A stretch of 61,790 nucleotides of DNA from Brassicibacter mesophilus (GCF_050433385.1 NZ_JBNPXI010000025.1:1-61790); one strand, 5' to 3'. Shown: positions 36,420-45,880, counted from the first letter of the stretch. Notes: a model not told the origin generated them from the letters alone. Made by a program: numbers and translations.

Positions 36420-36450
36420 AGAGAGAACTGAAATATTTCCAGTTCTCTCT
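36420..36450. terminator. Terminator between convergent genes
   Basis: AGAGAGAACTG (36420-36430) pairs with CAGTTCTCTCT (36440-36450); GAGTTAG/CTAACTC can extend it. It serves the membrane-protein gene and perhaps the convergent phosphatase gene. Confidence 0.75.
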
Positions 36451-36484
36451 AACTCTATTCTTTTGTCTTTGATAATTATATCTT

Positions 36485-37861
36485 CTATTTTTTCATCCAT
36501 CTATCAATAAAGCACTTATTAACAAAATCTCTCTTTTCTATGTATTCTTTTAATGTATCTCTCAAATACTCTCTGTTATATCGTACATTTCTATTGTTTT
36601 TAAGTGAAGTATATCCTGTACCTCTGTGGAGATAATCTGAGGTCGCAACTGCATACCATTTCTCAGGGTCAAGTGTTTCCCCGTTAATTAAGATATTTAT
36701 TATCTTTCTTCCATTATGCTCAATTAGTGCATTAGAAACATGCAACCTTCCTAAATATTTACCTCTAAATCCTGGTCCCTTGCCGTCTGCATAACAATAA
36801 TCAGTATCTAAAGAATTTTGCAAAGCCTCTTTTAAATACTTTCCCTGTATCTCAAAATAGGTAGGATTTAGTGGAGATGGACATATCTCTAAAAGCTTTT
36901 TCAATGAAACTTCACCTTTTCTGATACCTCCATTTATTACCCCGCTATTTATAATACCTATATCACACTTAAGTACATCTACTAAGGCATCAGCAAGTAA
37001 ATTGGTTATAGGATTTTCCTCAACAATATCATGCCATAAGTCAGCTTCAAGATCATATAGAGATTCACTTAATTTACCAATTGCTTTTTCCTTATTCTCC
37101 TTTAATATATCTATAATTTCATTACACGGAACGCATTCTTGTACATCTATGTTTCTACTTTCTAATACCTCTATATTACCATTATTTATTTCCATTCTTA
37201 ACAATCCGACATTTTCTCCAAAGCAGCCTGATGTAAATATAATTTTACTGTTCACTATTTCATGCTTGTCCATCAATATGTGAAAATGTCCACCAATTAT
37301 TACATCGATACCTTCTATCTCCTCTGCAATCTTTTTATCCTTATCCATTCCAAAATGAGATAAAACTATACATAAATCATACTTTCCTTTATTTGCTTCT
37401 ATTTCTCCCTTTATTGCTTCTAAACACTCTTTAACACTAATTCCACTTAATTCATTAAAAGGTCCTAAGTCTGGTGATCCTCCTATAATTAATATCCTTA
37501 ACCCATTCTTATTTAAAATAATGCTTTTTTTCACACCGTCAATTGCCTTAAATCCTATTTTATATACATTACTACTTAAAAACGGAACCTTGGCTTTAGT
37601 AGCCATATTTATTAATGTATCGATTCCATTAAAAGTCTCATTGTTGCCTATAGCTATAGCATCGTAACCTGCGCACTCTAATAACTCTAATGCAGCCTCT
37701 CCATCTGTTCCTTGTAGCTCCATCCTTTTAAAATCAGCAAAATCACCTGCATCAAGAACGATTGTATTTTCATCTCTTAATTCTTTCATTTTACTTACTA
37801 TTTTAGAAAAGTTCTCATAATTACTATGAATATCGTTTGTATGTAATATGTTTAGTCTCAC
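36485..37861 (-). CDS. 5'-nucleotidase/2',3'-cyclic phosphatase family, YunD-like
   Basis: A 458-residue two-domain enzyme. The calcineurin-like metallophosphatase domain has HTNDIHSNYENF (residues 5-16), DAGDFADF, GNNE, SHFGMD and GGHFH, all metal-site motifs. The C-terminal 5_nucleotid_C domain (about 255-440) includes NLLADALVDVLK and GGIRKGEVS, and the substrate-recognition segment ends with ATSDYLHRGTGY. There is no signal peptide, unlike extracellular UshA, so it should work in the cytoplasm as YunD of Bacillus does. Start is a GTG with AAGGAGGG upstream. Confidence 0.9.
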   Translation of the reverse strand: MRLNILHTNDIHSNYENFSKIVSKMKELRDENTIVLDAGDFADFKRMELQGTDGEAALELLECAGYDAIAIGNNETFNGIDTLINMATKAKVPFLSSNVYKIGFKAIDGVKKSIILNKNGLRILIIGGSPDLGPFNELSGISVKECLEAIKGEIEANKGKYDLCIVLSHFGMDKDKKIAEEIEGIDVIIGGHFHILMDKHEIVNSKIIFTSGCFGENVGLLRMEINNGNIEVLESRNIDVQECVPCNEIIDILKENKEKAIGKLSESLYDLEADLWHDIVEENPITNLLADALVDVLKCDIGIINSGVINGGIRKGEVSLKKLLEICPSPLNPTYFEIQGKYLKEALQNSLDTDYCYADGKGPGFRGKYLGRLHVSNALIEHNGRKIINILINGETLDPEKWYAVATSDYLHRGTGYTSLKNNRNVRYNREYLRDTLKEYIEKRDFVNKCFIDRWMKK

Positions 37862-37954
37862 ATTTCTCCCTCCTTTTGAACCATATCCAAATTATATCAT
37901 AACTCTAACTTATGTTACATAATTTAGGTATTTTGAAGTTCTCTAAAGTGTAAA

Positions 37955-37993
37955 AAAGGGACGTCAGACTGTAAAAAAGTCTGACGTCCCTTT
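37955..37993. terminator. Strong hairpin, 16-bp stem
   Basis: Arms 37955-37970 and 37978-37993 pair perfectly around GTAAAAA; T3 follows on the plus strand and TTT after the minus-strand stem. It lies past the GNAT gene stop (minus strand). The core GTCAGACT is shared with the hairpin at 46531-46584. Confidence 0.8.
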
Positions 37994-38005
37994 ACTTTGC
38001 GATAA

Positions 38006-38911
38006 TTAATTAAAATACTTTATCCATGCTTCCATTTTATAAGCTATTTCAAATCCTATATTTAAGTAAAATTGCTTGTTGGATACTACATAGACTTTTG
38101 TAGCACCTAAAGCCTTGCATCTTCTTATACCCTCTAATACTGCAGCTTTTCCAAGTCTCATTTTTCTATAATCAGGATCTGTCGCTACTGGCTCAACATA
38201 AGCAATCTTGTTTACATTGTCATACCACATACCACAATATGATACATAGTTTCCTTCAGGTTCTACTACAACAATATTCAAATCCTTTCTAAAGTTTGGA
38301 GCAGACTGCATCAGCTTTCTTCCTGAAATATCCCCATCTGGTTCACCTTCGTGGTTAAATCCTTTCCATAGAACTCTATCTACTTTATTTAAATCATTTT
38401 CATCTTCTAAGCTTTGAAGCTTAAATCCTTCTGGTAAAGCTATGCTTAGAACCGAATCTCTTATTTCATACATAGACATATATTCATTGTATTTCTCTTC
38501 ATTTTTAAATCCTCTTGATTTTAGAATTTCTTTAAACTCTTCATCAAATTCATTTACATAAACTGAGAGTAAATTTTTACCTTCAAATTGTCCACTCAAA
38601 TTACCTTCTGCATATTCAACCATTTCATCTATTAAATGTGAATACTTTGAATCAATCTCAATAAAGCAATCTACTAGCGAAAGCTCAAAATGAGCAACTC
38701 CAACTATTTTCCCATCATCTTCCCATATACTTATTTTATCATGAACTTTCTTTATGTCTGGATCATAAAAATAAGAATGATAATGCATATACTCCCATCT
38801 TGGCTGAAGCCAGTTTTGAAAGGTTTTGTTATCATTATAAGTTCTTACTAAAAAATCTGATACTTTTTCATAATCTTTTTCTCTGTTATATGCTCTTGAT
38901 ATAATAGTCAT
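38006..38911 (-). CDS. GNAT-family N-acetyltransferase
   Basis: A 301-residue protein with two GNAT-like halves. The C-terminal half (about 155-300) holds the acetyl-CoA loop in DYRKMRLGKAAVLEGIRRC and the following KVYVVSNKQFYLNIGF. The N-terminal half (1-140) is a degenerate GNAT fold (GKIVGVAHFEL). Two-domain GNATs of this kind act on unknown small amines. GGGGGG precedes the ATG. It is transcribed alone. Confidence 0.85.
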   Translation of the reverse strand: MTIISRAYNREKDYEKVSDFLVRTYNDNKTFQNWLQPRWEYMHYHSYFYDPDIKKVHDKISIWEDDGKIVGVAHFELSLVDCFIEIDSKYSHLIDEMVEYAEGNLSGQFEGKNLLSVYVNEFDEEFKEILKSRGFKNEEKYNEYMSMYEIRDSVLSIALPEGFKLQSLEDENDLNKVDRVLWKGFNHEGEPDGDISGRKLMQSAPNFRKDLNIVVVEPEGNYVSYCGMWYDNVNKIAYVEPVATDPDYRKMRLGKAAVLEGIRRCKALGATKVYVVSNKQFYLNIGFEIAYKMEAWIKYFN

Positions 38912-39398
38912 GTAAATACCCCCCTGAATTATTATCTAACTTTTACATGCAATTTAAAATCATGCCCTATATTAAATATTACCATATCTCTTTTCTCCCA
39001 CAAAATACAAGTACTTATAAGCACTTTTCTTTAAATAAACCTAATTTACCAATTTAGGCTTTCTAAATGCAAATGTATCATTTATAATGAAGAAAGATAT
39101 TAAAAGAACTTATGGTATGCAAAATCAAGATGTTCATGATTCCGAATATGAATACTTTGTTTTTGTAAAAGGTAATTTTTATAGATATAAACAGTTTGAA
39201 ATATTCGACATAAAAATACTCTTCCTTATAATTATTGGTATTCTATCCATTCCAATTATTAGCAAAGAAGAGTGCTTTTTATACGGTTTACACAAAATTT
39301 TACTAGGATCTTCCATAGATTGAAGATAACAGTCTGATAGTTCTGTTACATCATTTTTAATTAATTATACATCAAGTTTACTTTGATATCAGATAAAT
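38912..39398. other. Intergenic strip with large imperfect inverted repeat
   Basis: No convincing gene. An imperfect inverted repeat spans about 39216-39275: ACTCTTC ... GAAGAGT outer arms with CCAAT/ATTGG inner pairing, and T5 runs outside it on both strands. It probably acts as a bidirectional terminator for the ABC operon read from the right. A 78-codon plus-strand frame (39087-39323) covers the repeat. Confidence 0.5.
39087..39323 (+). CDS. Doubtful 78-residue ORF
   Basis: A Lys-rich start followed by a hydrophobic stretch (IKILFLIIIGILSIPII). There is no ribosome site before the ATG, and a terminator-like inverted repeat lies inside the frame. Probably not a gene; a decayed fragment is possible. 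Confidence 0.15.
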   Translation: MKKDIKRTYGMQNQDVHDSEYEYFVFVKGNFYRYKQFEIFDIKILFLIIIGILSIPIISKEECFLYGLHKILLGSSID

Positions 39399-40091
39399 TT
39401 ATTGAATCTCTTTAACTATTTCCCCATCCTTAAGCTTTATATACTTATTACAATGAGTAACTATTTCCATATCATGAGTTGCAATAATAATAGACAGACC
39501 TTTTTTATTCAAATCATCTAATATCTCCATTAATTGGTCTCTAGTTGATGTATCTAAATTTCCAGTAGGTTCATCTGCAAGTAATATCTTTGGCTCTCTT
39601 GTTAATGCCCTAGCTATAGAAACTCGTTGCTGCTCTCCACCAGATAATTCTGAAGGTTTGTGATTCATTCGTAATTTTAGCCCAACTGTTTCTAATGATT
39701 TTTCAGCACTTTTTTTAGCTAGATCATATTTCATCATAGGCATAAGAGGTATCATTACATTTTCTAATGCACTTAATTGAGGTAGAAGTTGAAAATCCTG
39801 ATAGACAAAGCCCACTACATTTGATCTCAAGTTGATAAGCTCTTTTGTATTCATTTTGTTTATAGCTTTCCCACACATATGTACCTCACCTTTTGTAGGA
39901 ATTTCCAAAGCTCCAATTATACGTAGCAACGTAGATTTACCTGAACCTGAATGACCTACTACTGCTACATAATCTCCTTGGATTATTTCTAATTCTATGT
40001 TTTTTAATGCTTTTACAGATATTTCCCCCATGTCGTAGGCGTGGTACACATTTTTAAGTCCTACTATATATTCAGTATTGTTAGATAACAT
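39399..40091 (-). CDS. ABC transporter ATP-binding protein, MacB/LolD family
   Basis: About 230 residues with Walker A GHSGSGKST, Q-loop FVYQDFQLLPQL, signature LSGGEQQRVSIARAL, Walker B ILLADEPTGNLD and the H-loop ATHDMEI. The class partners FtsX-type permeases in lipoprotein release, peptide export or peptide-antibiotic defence. GAGGAG within the permease 3' end sits eight bases before ATG 40091. An ATG overlapping the permease TGA (40097) is the alternative; either way translation is coupled to the permease. It is the last gene of the 39399-46424 locus. Confidence 0.93.
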   Translation of the reverse strand: MLSNNTEYIVGLKNVYHAYDMGEISVKALKNIELEIIQGDYVAVVGHSGSGKSTLLRIIGALEIPTKGEVHMCGKAINKMNTKELINLRSNVVGFVYQDFQLLPQLSALENVMIPLMPMMKYDLAKKSAEKSLETVGLKLRMNHKPSELSGGEQQRVSIARALTREPKILLADEPTGNLDTSTRDQLMEILDDLNKKGLSIIIATHDMEIVTHCNKYIKLKDGEIVKEIQ

Positions 40092-40096
40092 AACCA

Positions 40097-43000
40097 TCAC
40101 TCCTCAGTTATTTTTCTTATGATTTTTTCTGCAAAATGTATATCTTTTCCCAAAATTTTTAATTCTATCTTATCTATTGTATCTTTATAGGTATTCCGAT
40201 AAGGTGAAGGTCTGAAAAAATCAACTTCTGGAATCCCTGTTTTTCCAATAAGTCCTCCTGTACTTGTCATTACACCAGGTTGAAAAAACATCTTTATTTC
40301 ATGAGAAATTTCTTGAGTTATTTCCATCCACTTATCTGGAGTGATAAGTTTTTCTATATCTCCATCATGCTTTATATACTCAACATTAATTGGATGATCT
40401 AAATCGAATACTTGAGAGTGATGTATGCCAATTTCCTTTACATAGGATATCAAATCCTTTTCTTCTACATCTTTTGCAATATTTTGTACCCTGCCACTAC
40501 TACCATAGAGGTTATCTCGTCTAAAACCTATAAATAATCTGTCTTTTGTCCCAATGCTTTTCAATACTAGTGCACCAGAATGTTTTGGATTAGGCTCTAA
40601 GTATCTTGCAATCCCTCCATCTACATTTTCTTCTCCCCCTGCTGCCCATAAAAACCTTATTGGATGAGTAGGAGTATTTGTTTTAAATTCCTTTGCTAAT
40701 ACTGCTAATGCTGCTACTCCACTTGCATTATTTACTGCCCCTGGTCCAACACTACCATGATTAGTTGTTACAAGGAAAGGTGTTCCTTCATTTCTTCCTG
40801 CTATGTCAACCCATATGTTCTCAGAGCTATAGCCCTGATACAATTCTACAACCTCAAATTCAAGCTTCACATCTTCTATTTTTTGATTAGTACCATTTAT
40901 ATCTGTTTGAATTATAGCTTGTGCTCCTTTATCTTTAGATTTCCTTATTATTTCTTTTAAGTCATTTATGGATAGATGTTTGTCAATCATAACTATATGC
41001 CCTTTTATATCTTCTTTGTCCACATTTTCTAAATTAATTATTATTGGATTTCTATCTTCTATCTCATATTTTTTCCCTTCTACTGTAGAAGAAAGGTCAA
41101 CTATTATACTAAGAAAATCTACTACATGATTGTTTATTTTCAGCTTTGAACCTTCCTTTAATCTTCTATAAGGAGGAACTTTTACTTCTTTTTTTTGTAC
41201 TTCTAATCCACTGTCTTCTAAGAATTCACACAGTATTTCAATTTCCTTCTGATTTGCCTCTGAACCTACCGGTCTATTACCTAAACCTACTATTTCATCT
41301 ATCATTTTTAATGCTATATTACCATTTTCATGTGCATTATTATCTTCTATACTACCTTCATTTGTTACCGTTTTAAATCTGTTCCCAATTCTAGTACTAA
41401 CAAATATACCTGCTATTAAAATAAAAACTGAAGCTAATGCTATTTGGTGACGTAGTTTTTTTGCTTTTGCCATTTCTTTACCTGTTCTATATATATCATC
41501 TATCCAAGTATAAGTCATCAACAGAGATATGATAGGCAATATCATGTCTGCTGTTATTGCCAATGCTATTGGTACTGAAAATTTTTCATAAATCATTTTA
41601 GTAAAAATTGTACCTACTGCAATAGCCGATATACTCGCTATTGCAGTAGGTATTACTATTTGAGGATACATTAGCTTATTTATATATGCCTTTTGCCATC
41701 CTAACTGCTTAAGCAATTGAATATCTTTTTTTCTCAGATCAAAATATGATAATATTGAATCGAAAAATGTTAATAATACTAACAAAAATGTTGATATTCC
41801 TATAAGCTTTAACCATGATCCAACTCTTGCGTGAATAAAAGCCCCAAATACTGTAGTTGTCACATGGCTTTCTACTGCTGAAATTGCAAACCATGAAAAG
41901 AAGCACAATGCTCCTCCTATAAGTATCTGAATAATCATGAGCATTAATCTGTCTCTGTAATAATGCATATCTGCCCAAAATAAAAATTTAGCAGAATTAC
42001 TTGTATTTCTACTTTTTACGTTTCTATTTTTTTCTTTCCTAAATATTTTCTCGTATGATCTATAAGTTGAATTGTAAGCACTTATATATAATACAACTCC
42101 TCCTATAATTATTATGCTTATGAAACATTCAAAAAAAAGCAGCCATGAAACTGATAGTATTCTCTTAATAAATATTCCTATGAATCCTGTTCCTATCATG
42201 GATAATAGCCAAACAATGATTGTTTCAGAAGATAACATAATTGAAATTCGCCTTTTTGTCCAACCTTCTCCTTTTAATACCTTTATTTCTTTTCTTCTAT
42301 GCCATATATAGACTTGAGTACGATTATATAAAAATATCAATGAAATTATTATGAAAAATGCACTTATGGTTATCACCAATAAGTTAAATTCTTTCTGTAC
42401 CATAGTGGAGACATTTAGATTTATCCACGAAGTCACAACTTGTCCTATTCCTTTAATACCTTTATAGTCTTGAAGTTTAAGTTTTATTTCTCTTGGAGAT
42501 GAACCAGCAACTATATCTACATGAAGTCCAGTCTTAAGTACTATTTCTTCTGCTACTCTTTCGATTTTTGCTTTTCCATCTCTATTATAGCTATCTACAC
42601 CTGCTACTCTTACCCTTATGGCATCTATAGGTTTGTCACCTTTTATAAGCTCCGCTGCTTCCAGAGTAGTAAACCCATGCGCAGCTGGAAGAAGAAAGGT
42701 ACCTAAAGTAGTTGTGGGATAAAGCTCCCTTTTTCCCTCTAATTGGCTTCCTTTTTCATCATCCTCAATATAAAATTTCTCAGAGCCATATACACCTAAA
42801 GGTGCTTTAACTAATTCATTTCTTTTAGGTCCTGAAAAACTTGTATTAGCTACAGGGACCAAATTATATATTTTATTTCCTTTTTTTACGTACTCCTCAA
42901 TACTAATAGTACGATCTTTACCTTTTTCTTTGAGCTGATTGTACTGTATCTGCTCATCTTTTATGCCAACAGGTTTAGGAATCATAACTATATCATCATT

Positions 43001-44113
43001 TGATTTTTCTGTACCATATTCTATTCCTTCAGTTGTGTAATATTCAATTGCTGGGAAAAAACGTATTAATCCTTCGTTAGTTAGTTTTATGTCGCCATTT
43101 AGATATTGATAAACTATTCCAGTTGTTTGAAACGCGTTTAAATACTTTGATAAATCTAGTCTAATATTTTTTTCATTTATTCCTTTTATATTTTTAATTT
43201 TATTATCTATTTCTCTTCTTAGCATTGCTTTTTCTTTTGCTTCTTCTCTTGTGGAATTTCGCGGAATTTTTTTATCTTTAATTAATAATTCTTCCACTTC
43301 ATCTCGTATTTTTCCTAATTCTTCAATTTTGATATTTACTTCTATGGGAATTTTAACCTCATCATTAACAAGAACAGGAATATCATAAGCATCATAATCC
43401 CCTATCTTTGATCGCTCTTCCAATGGTTCTGAAAAAATATATTCTACATCACCAATATCTAATCCAGTTAATCTCCTCTCACTTTCCATGTCTACAGCAA
43501 CTAAAAAATTGTATATTGGCGGAAGCAACCATTGTAAAAAAATTCCATTTTCTGAACCTCTTAGACTTGTATCTGAAGATTTTAAACTAACGTAAGGTCT
43601 ATCTAATTTATCAACATTATTTATACAAATTGCTGTACTATCACTGTTTCCACCTTCCGGAATAATATCATATTTGTGGCAACCATCTGTGGTTTTATAG
43701 CTTATATCTGCTCGTATAGCAAAGTCCAATGGTAATTCTAATTGAACACTGTTTTTGCTATTATTAAAAAATCCCATTGAAGCTGCTGGTGCTGCCACTT
43801 CAATCCCTTGAATAGATTGTATTTCTTTCCAATCTTCAATAGAAATCCCACCTTCACCTTTCGACAAATAATTAGGCTCTATTAGTCTGTTTTTTTCTAT
43901 CTGTTTAGTAAGGCTCTCGCTGTTTTCTGGACGAACTAAAATGTCATATATATCTCTTGAGTAATTTTCTATATCCTCTGAAACATTTACCTGGGTCTGA
44001 TACAGAGATAAAATTCCTGTACAAATTCCTGATTGAATGGCTATAAGAGCAATTAGCAAGCTTATTGTCTGTATCTTATAATATTTCAATGTTTTCAATA
44101 TATACTTAAACAT
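40097..44113 (-). CDS. FtsX/MacB-type ABC permease fused to M28-peptidase-like domain
   Basis: A 1338-residue membrane protein. TM1 at about 16-38, then a very large extracytoplasmic region (40-575). Eight more TM segments lie between about 577 and 908 in two FtsX-like blocks, each with the cytoplasmic coupling stretch (EIKVLKGEGW, DIQLLKQLGW). Residues about 929-1338 lie outside the cell by this topology and read as an M28 (aminopeptidase Y-like) fold with a PA-like insertion (about 1020-1105). By motif alignment the zinc sites are mostly lost: Asn1118-His1119 for the first His region, Asn1128 for the bridging Asp (GAVNNASG), Lys1185 for the third Asp and Asn1307 for the last His; Glu1161-Glu1162 remain. 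GGAGG precedes the ATG. The substrate is unknown; the secreted proteins upstream are candidates. Confidence 0.88.
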   Translation of the reverse strand: MFKYILKTLKYYKIQTISLLIALIAIQSGICTGILSLYQTQVNVSEDIENYSRDIYDILVRPENSESLTKQIEKNRLIEPNYLSKGEGGISIEDWKEIQSIQGIEVAAPAASMGFFNNSKNSVQLELPLDFAIRADISYKTTDGCHKYDIIPEGGNSDSTAICINNVDKLDRPYVSLKSSDTSLRGSENGIFLQWLLPPIYNFLVAVDMESERRLTGLDIGDVEYIFSEPLEERSKIGDYDAYDIPVLVNDEVKIPIEVNIKIEELGKIRDEVEELLIKDKKIPRNSTREEAKEKAMLRREIDNKIKNIKGINEKNIRLDLSKYLNAFQTTGIVYQYLNGDIKLTNEGLIRFFPAIEYYTTEGIEYGTEKSNDDIVMIPKPVGIKDEQIQYNQLKEKGKDRTISIEEYVKKGNKIYNLVPVANTSFSGPKRNELVKAPLGVYGSEKFYIEDDEKGSQLEGKRELYPTTTLGTFLLPAAHGFTTLEAAELIKGDKPIDAIRVRVAGVDSYNRDGKAKIERVAEEIVLKTGLHVDIVAGSSPREIKLKLQDYKGIKGIGQVVTSWINLNVSTMVQKEFNLLVITISAFFIIISLIFLYNRTQVYIWHRRKEIKVLKGEGWTKRRISIMLSSETIIVWLLSMIGTGFIGIFIKRILSVSWLLFFECFISIIIIGGVVLYISAYNSTYRSYEKIFRKEKNRNVKSRNTSNSAKFLFWADMHYYRDRLMLMIIQILIGGALCFFSWFAISAVESHVTTTVFGAFIHARVGSWLKLIGISTFLLVLLTFFDSILSYFDLRKKDIQLLKQLGWQKAYINKLMYPQIVIPTAIASISAIAVGTIFTKMIYEKFSVPIALAITADMILPIISLLMTYTWIDDIYRTGKEMAKAKKLRHQIALASVFILIAGIFVSTRIGNRFKTVTNEGSIEDNNAHENGNIALKMIDEIVGLGNRPVGSEANQKEIEILCEFLEDSGLEVQKKEVKVPPYRRLKEGSKLKINNHVVDFLSIIVDLSSTVEGKKYEIEDRNPIIINLENVDKEDIKGHIVMIDKHLSINDLKEIIRKSKDKGAQAIIQTDINGTNQKIEDVKLEFEVVELYQGYSSENIWVDIAGRNEGTPFLVTTNHGSVGPGAVNNASGVAALAVLAKEFKTNTPTHPIRFLWAAGGEENVDGGIARYLEPNPKHSGALVLKSIGTKDRLFIGFRRDNLYGSSGRVQNIAKDVEEKDLISYVKEIGIHHSQVFDLDHPINVEYIKHDGDIEKLITPDKWMEITQEISHEIKMFFQPGVMTSTGGLIGKTGIPEVDFFRPSPYRNTYKDTIDKIELKILGKDIHFAEKIIRKITEE

Positions 44114-44130
44114 ATATATTCCTCCATTTT

Positions 44131-44164
44131 ATAATCTAGGGTGGCATATGCCACCCTAGATTAT
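44131..44164. repeat. Perfect 34-bp palindrome before the permease gene
   Basis: Arms 44131-44147 and 44148-44164 are exactly complementary. On the minus strand it follows the PKD-like gene by ten bases and is followed by ATAAAATGGAGG, that is, the permease ribosome site with no T-run. It may be a partial terminator or an mRNA-stabilising stem that separates high expression of the small secreted proteins from low expression of the transporter. Confidence 0.75.
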
Positions 44165-44173
44165 GGATATTAT

Positions 44174-44560
44174 TTAGTAGCGTTCTACCACTACTCTGTC
44201 TGTATCTGTACTATTGCCATCAGTTACAGTTAGCTTCACAGTCCATTCATACCCTGAACTTTTGTTTGTATTATAATGATGATTATAAAAACCTGATGTA
44301 GAATGTGTATAATAATTTTCTCCACTGCTACCATCACCATAACTTACTTCAACATGATAATCTCCTGTTGGTCCTCCTCCCCATTCTCCATCAAAATATG
44401 CTTCTGGCATATCATCAAATACATGTTGATGGTTTGGATCCATATTAGCTTCTACAGGTATATATCGAGGTTCTATACTGTTACCATCAGATATCGCAGT
44501 TGCTGCAAATGGTATGCAAATAAAAAAAACCATAATTACAATAGCTATCTTTTTAGACAT
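44174..44560 (-). CDS. Small secreted PKD-like protein
   Basis: A 128-residue precursor. A signal peptide (residues 1-22, basic start, hydrophobic core, ATA before the probable cut) leaves about 106 residues. The mature part begins with a Pro/Asp/His-rich segment and ends as a PKD/Ig-like sandwich (VEVSYGDGSSGE ... VKLTVTDGNSTDTDRVVV). It has no cysteine after the signal and no sortase signal. Near-perfect AAAGGAGGTGA lies before the ATG, indicating high expression. It sits between the DUF6147-like gene and the ABC permease, suggesting that it is exported, displayed or sensed together with that transporter. Function unknown. Confidence 0.72.
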   Translation of the reverse strand: MSKKIAIVIMVFFICIPFAATAISDGNSIEPRYIPVEANMDPNHQHVFDDMPEAYFDGEWGGGPTGDYHVEVSYGDGSSGENYYTHSTSGFYNHHYNTNKSSGYEWTVKLTVTDGNSTDTDRVVVERY

Positions 44561-44672
44561 AATAATTCACCTCCTTTAAGTTGATTATTATCGCAGCTTG
44601 CACTACAAATTAAAATTTATCAACGGAATCACCTCCTGTACTGTTAACTCATTAAAATTTAATATCCTATGA

Positions 44673-45107
44673 TTAATACTTTACTGTATTACTTGTACTA
44701 CTTATATTTTCAGAGCTTCCTCCACTATAAGCAGTAAAAGATGCCCTTACTCTATATGTATATCCTTTATCTACACTATAAGTCTTGCTGATACTTCCCA
44801 TATAGTCGTTAGAAGTTTCTGACCAGCTTTTAATTGTAATCCAACTTCCGTTCTTACATTGTTGTAAGTCAGCATATATGGTCACTTTATCTGTAACGCC
44901 ATTATATCCTCTTATTGAACAAGCAACATATGCTTGTCCTGCTGATATTGCAAAATCATTGGAAGTAGTATTAATATAAGTCATCTGAACTGAAATTGAT
45001 GATTCTTTGGGTTCTTCCCATATGATATCGTCAGCATATGCCCCTATGCTAAAAGATAGGCACAAGAGAACAACTATAATTAAACATAAAATTTTTCTTT
45101 TACTCAT
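44673..45107 (-). CDS. Small secreted DUF6147-like protein
   Basis: A 144-residue precursor with a clear signal peptide (MSKRKILCLIIVVLLCLSF, cut probably after AYA at residue 25). The mature domain is beta-rich: AYVACSIRGYNGVTDKVTI, GSWITIKSWSET, ISKTYSVDKGYTYRVRASF. This resembles the DUF6147 secreted proteins common in Clostridia and often found next to transporters or toxins. A single mature Cys pair (residues 67 and 85, approximate) could form a disulphide. AAGGAGATG stands before the ATG. It follows the anti-sigma-like gene after 80 bases. Confidence 0.72.
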   Translation of the reverse strand: MSKRKILCLIIVVLLCLSFSIGAYADDIIWEEPKESSISVQMTYINTTSNDFAISAGQAYVACSIRGYNGVTDKVTIYADLQQCKNGSWITIKSWSETSNDYMGSISKTYSVDKGYTYRVRASFTAYSGGSSENISSTSNTVKY

Positions 45108-45187
45108 AAAAAATCATCTCCTTATTTTAGTCTTCATATATATAACCAAAATAGGAGATGATTTGTGACACTTTTTTGAAAAGTTTT

Positions 45188-45880
45188 TTATTTTTTTATT
45201 TTGATGCTCTCTGCTATTTTAATTATTTCTTCTTTATTAATTGACGATGAAATAACAAATCCGTAATACCCGTCATCCCAGAAGATATTATTTATTCCTT
45301 TATTGCTATAAAAATAGCCTTCAAAACCATTAATATTCATAGATTCTAACTCTGTTCCCTCTGTATCCATTATCATTTTTCTATTTTCTAATTTATATTG
45401 CTCAAATACTATTTCTTCTCCATTTTTATTCTTATAAATTATTAATTGTCCAAAAAAATTTATGTCTTCCTTTTCTGTATTAAATCCAGTAGGCATATAT
45501 TTTGGAGCATAGAAAGTATTGTCTTCTATTTTATCTGCACTTTTATCTACACCCTCATATCTTACTTCTGAGAACTTTTCAAATATATTTATTATTGTAT
45601 TAAATAGTTTTACTCTCCAAGCTTTTACGCTCATAGTTGAAGCAAAAACTACTGTCAATACAATCAAAAGCACAGCTACTGCTTTCTTAAAATAATATAG
45701 TGTTTTCATTCTCGCTCTTCTTTTTTCATAGGCAATTAGCTTTTTCATCTTATCTTTAAATTTATTTGAGAATATATGTTTTTCTTTCGATTCTTTTTCT
45801 GAAATATTTTCTAATACTATTAATTCGGCTTCTTTGAAAGCCATGATTAGAATATTGTCTAAGGCGTTTTCATTACCCAT
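45188..45880 (-). CDS. Membrane-bound anti-sigma-like protein (DUF4367-like)
   Basis: A 230-residue single-pass protein. Residues 1-63 are cytoplasmic and charged (KFKDKMKKLIAYEKRRARMK). One TM lies at about 65-82. Residues about 100-230 form an extracytoplasmic DUF4367-type domain (YAPKYMPTGFNTEKEDI, GFEGYFYSNKG, SSSINKEEIIKIAESI). Proteins of this build, overlapping an ECF sigma gene, usually hold the sigma factor at the membrane until an external signal arrives. It lacks the ZAS zinc motif, so the binding mode differs from RsiW-type factors. Overlap with the sigma gene is eight bases. Confidence 0.78.
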   Translation of the reverse strand: MGNENALDNILIMAFKEAELIVLENISEKESKEKHIFSNKFKDKMKKLIAYEKRRARMKTLYYFKKAVAVLLIVLTVVFASTMSVKAWRVKLFNTIINIFEKFSEVRYEGVDKSADKIEDNTFYAPKYMPTGFNTEKEDINFFGQLIIYKNKNGEEIVFEQYKLENRKMIMDTEGTELESMNINGFEGYFYSNKGINNIFWDDGYYGFVISSSINKEEIIKIAESIKIKK

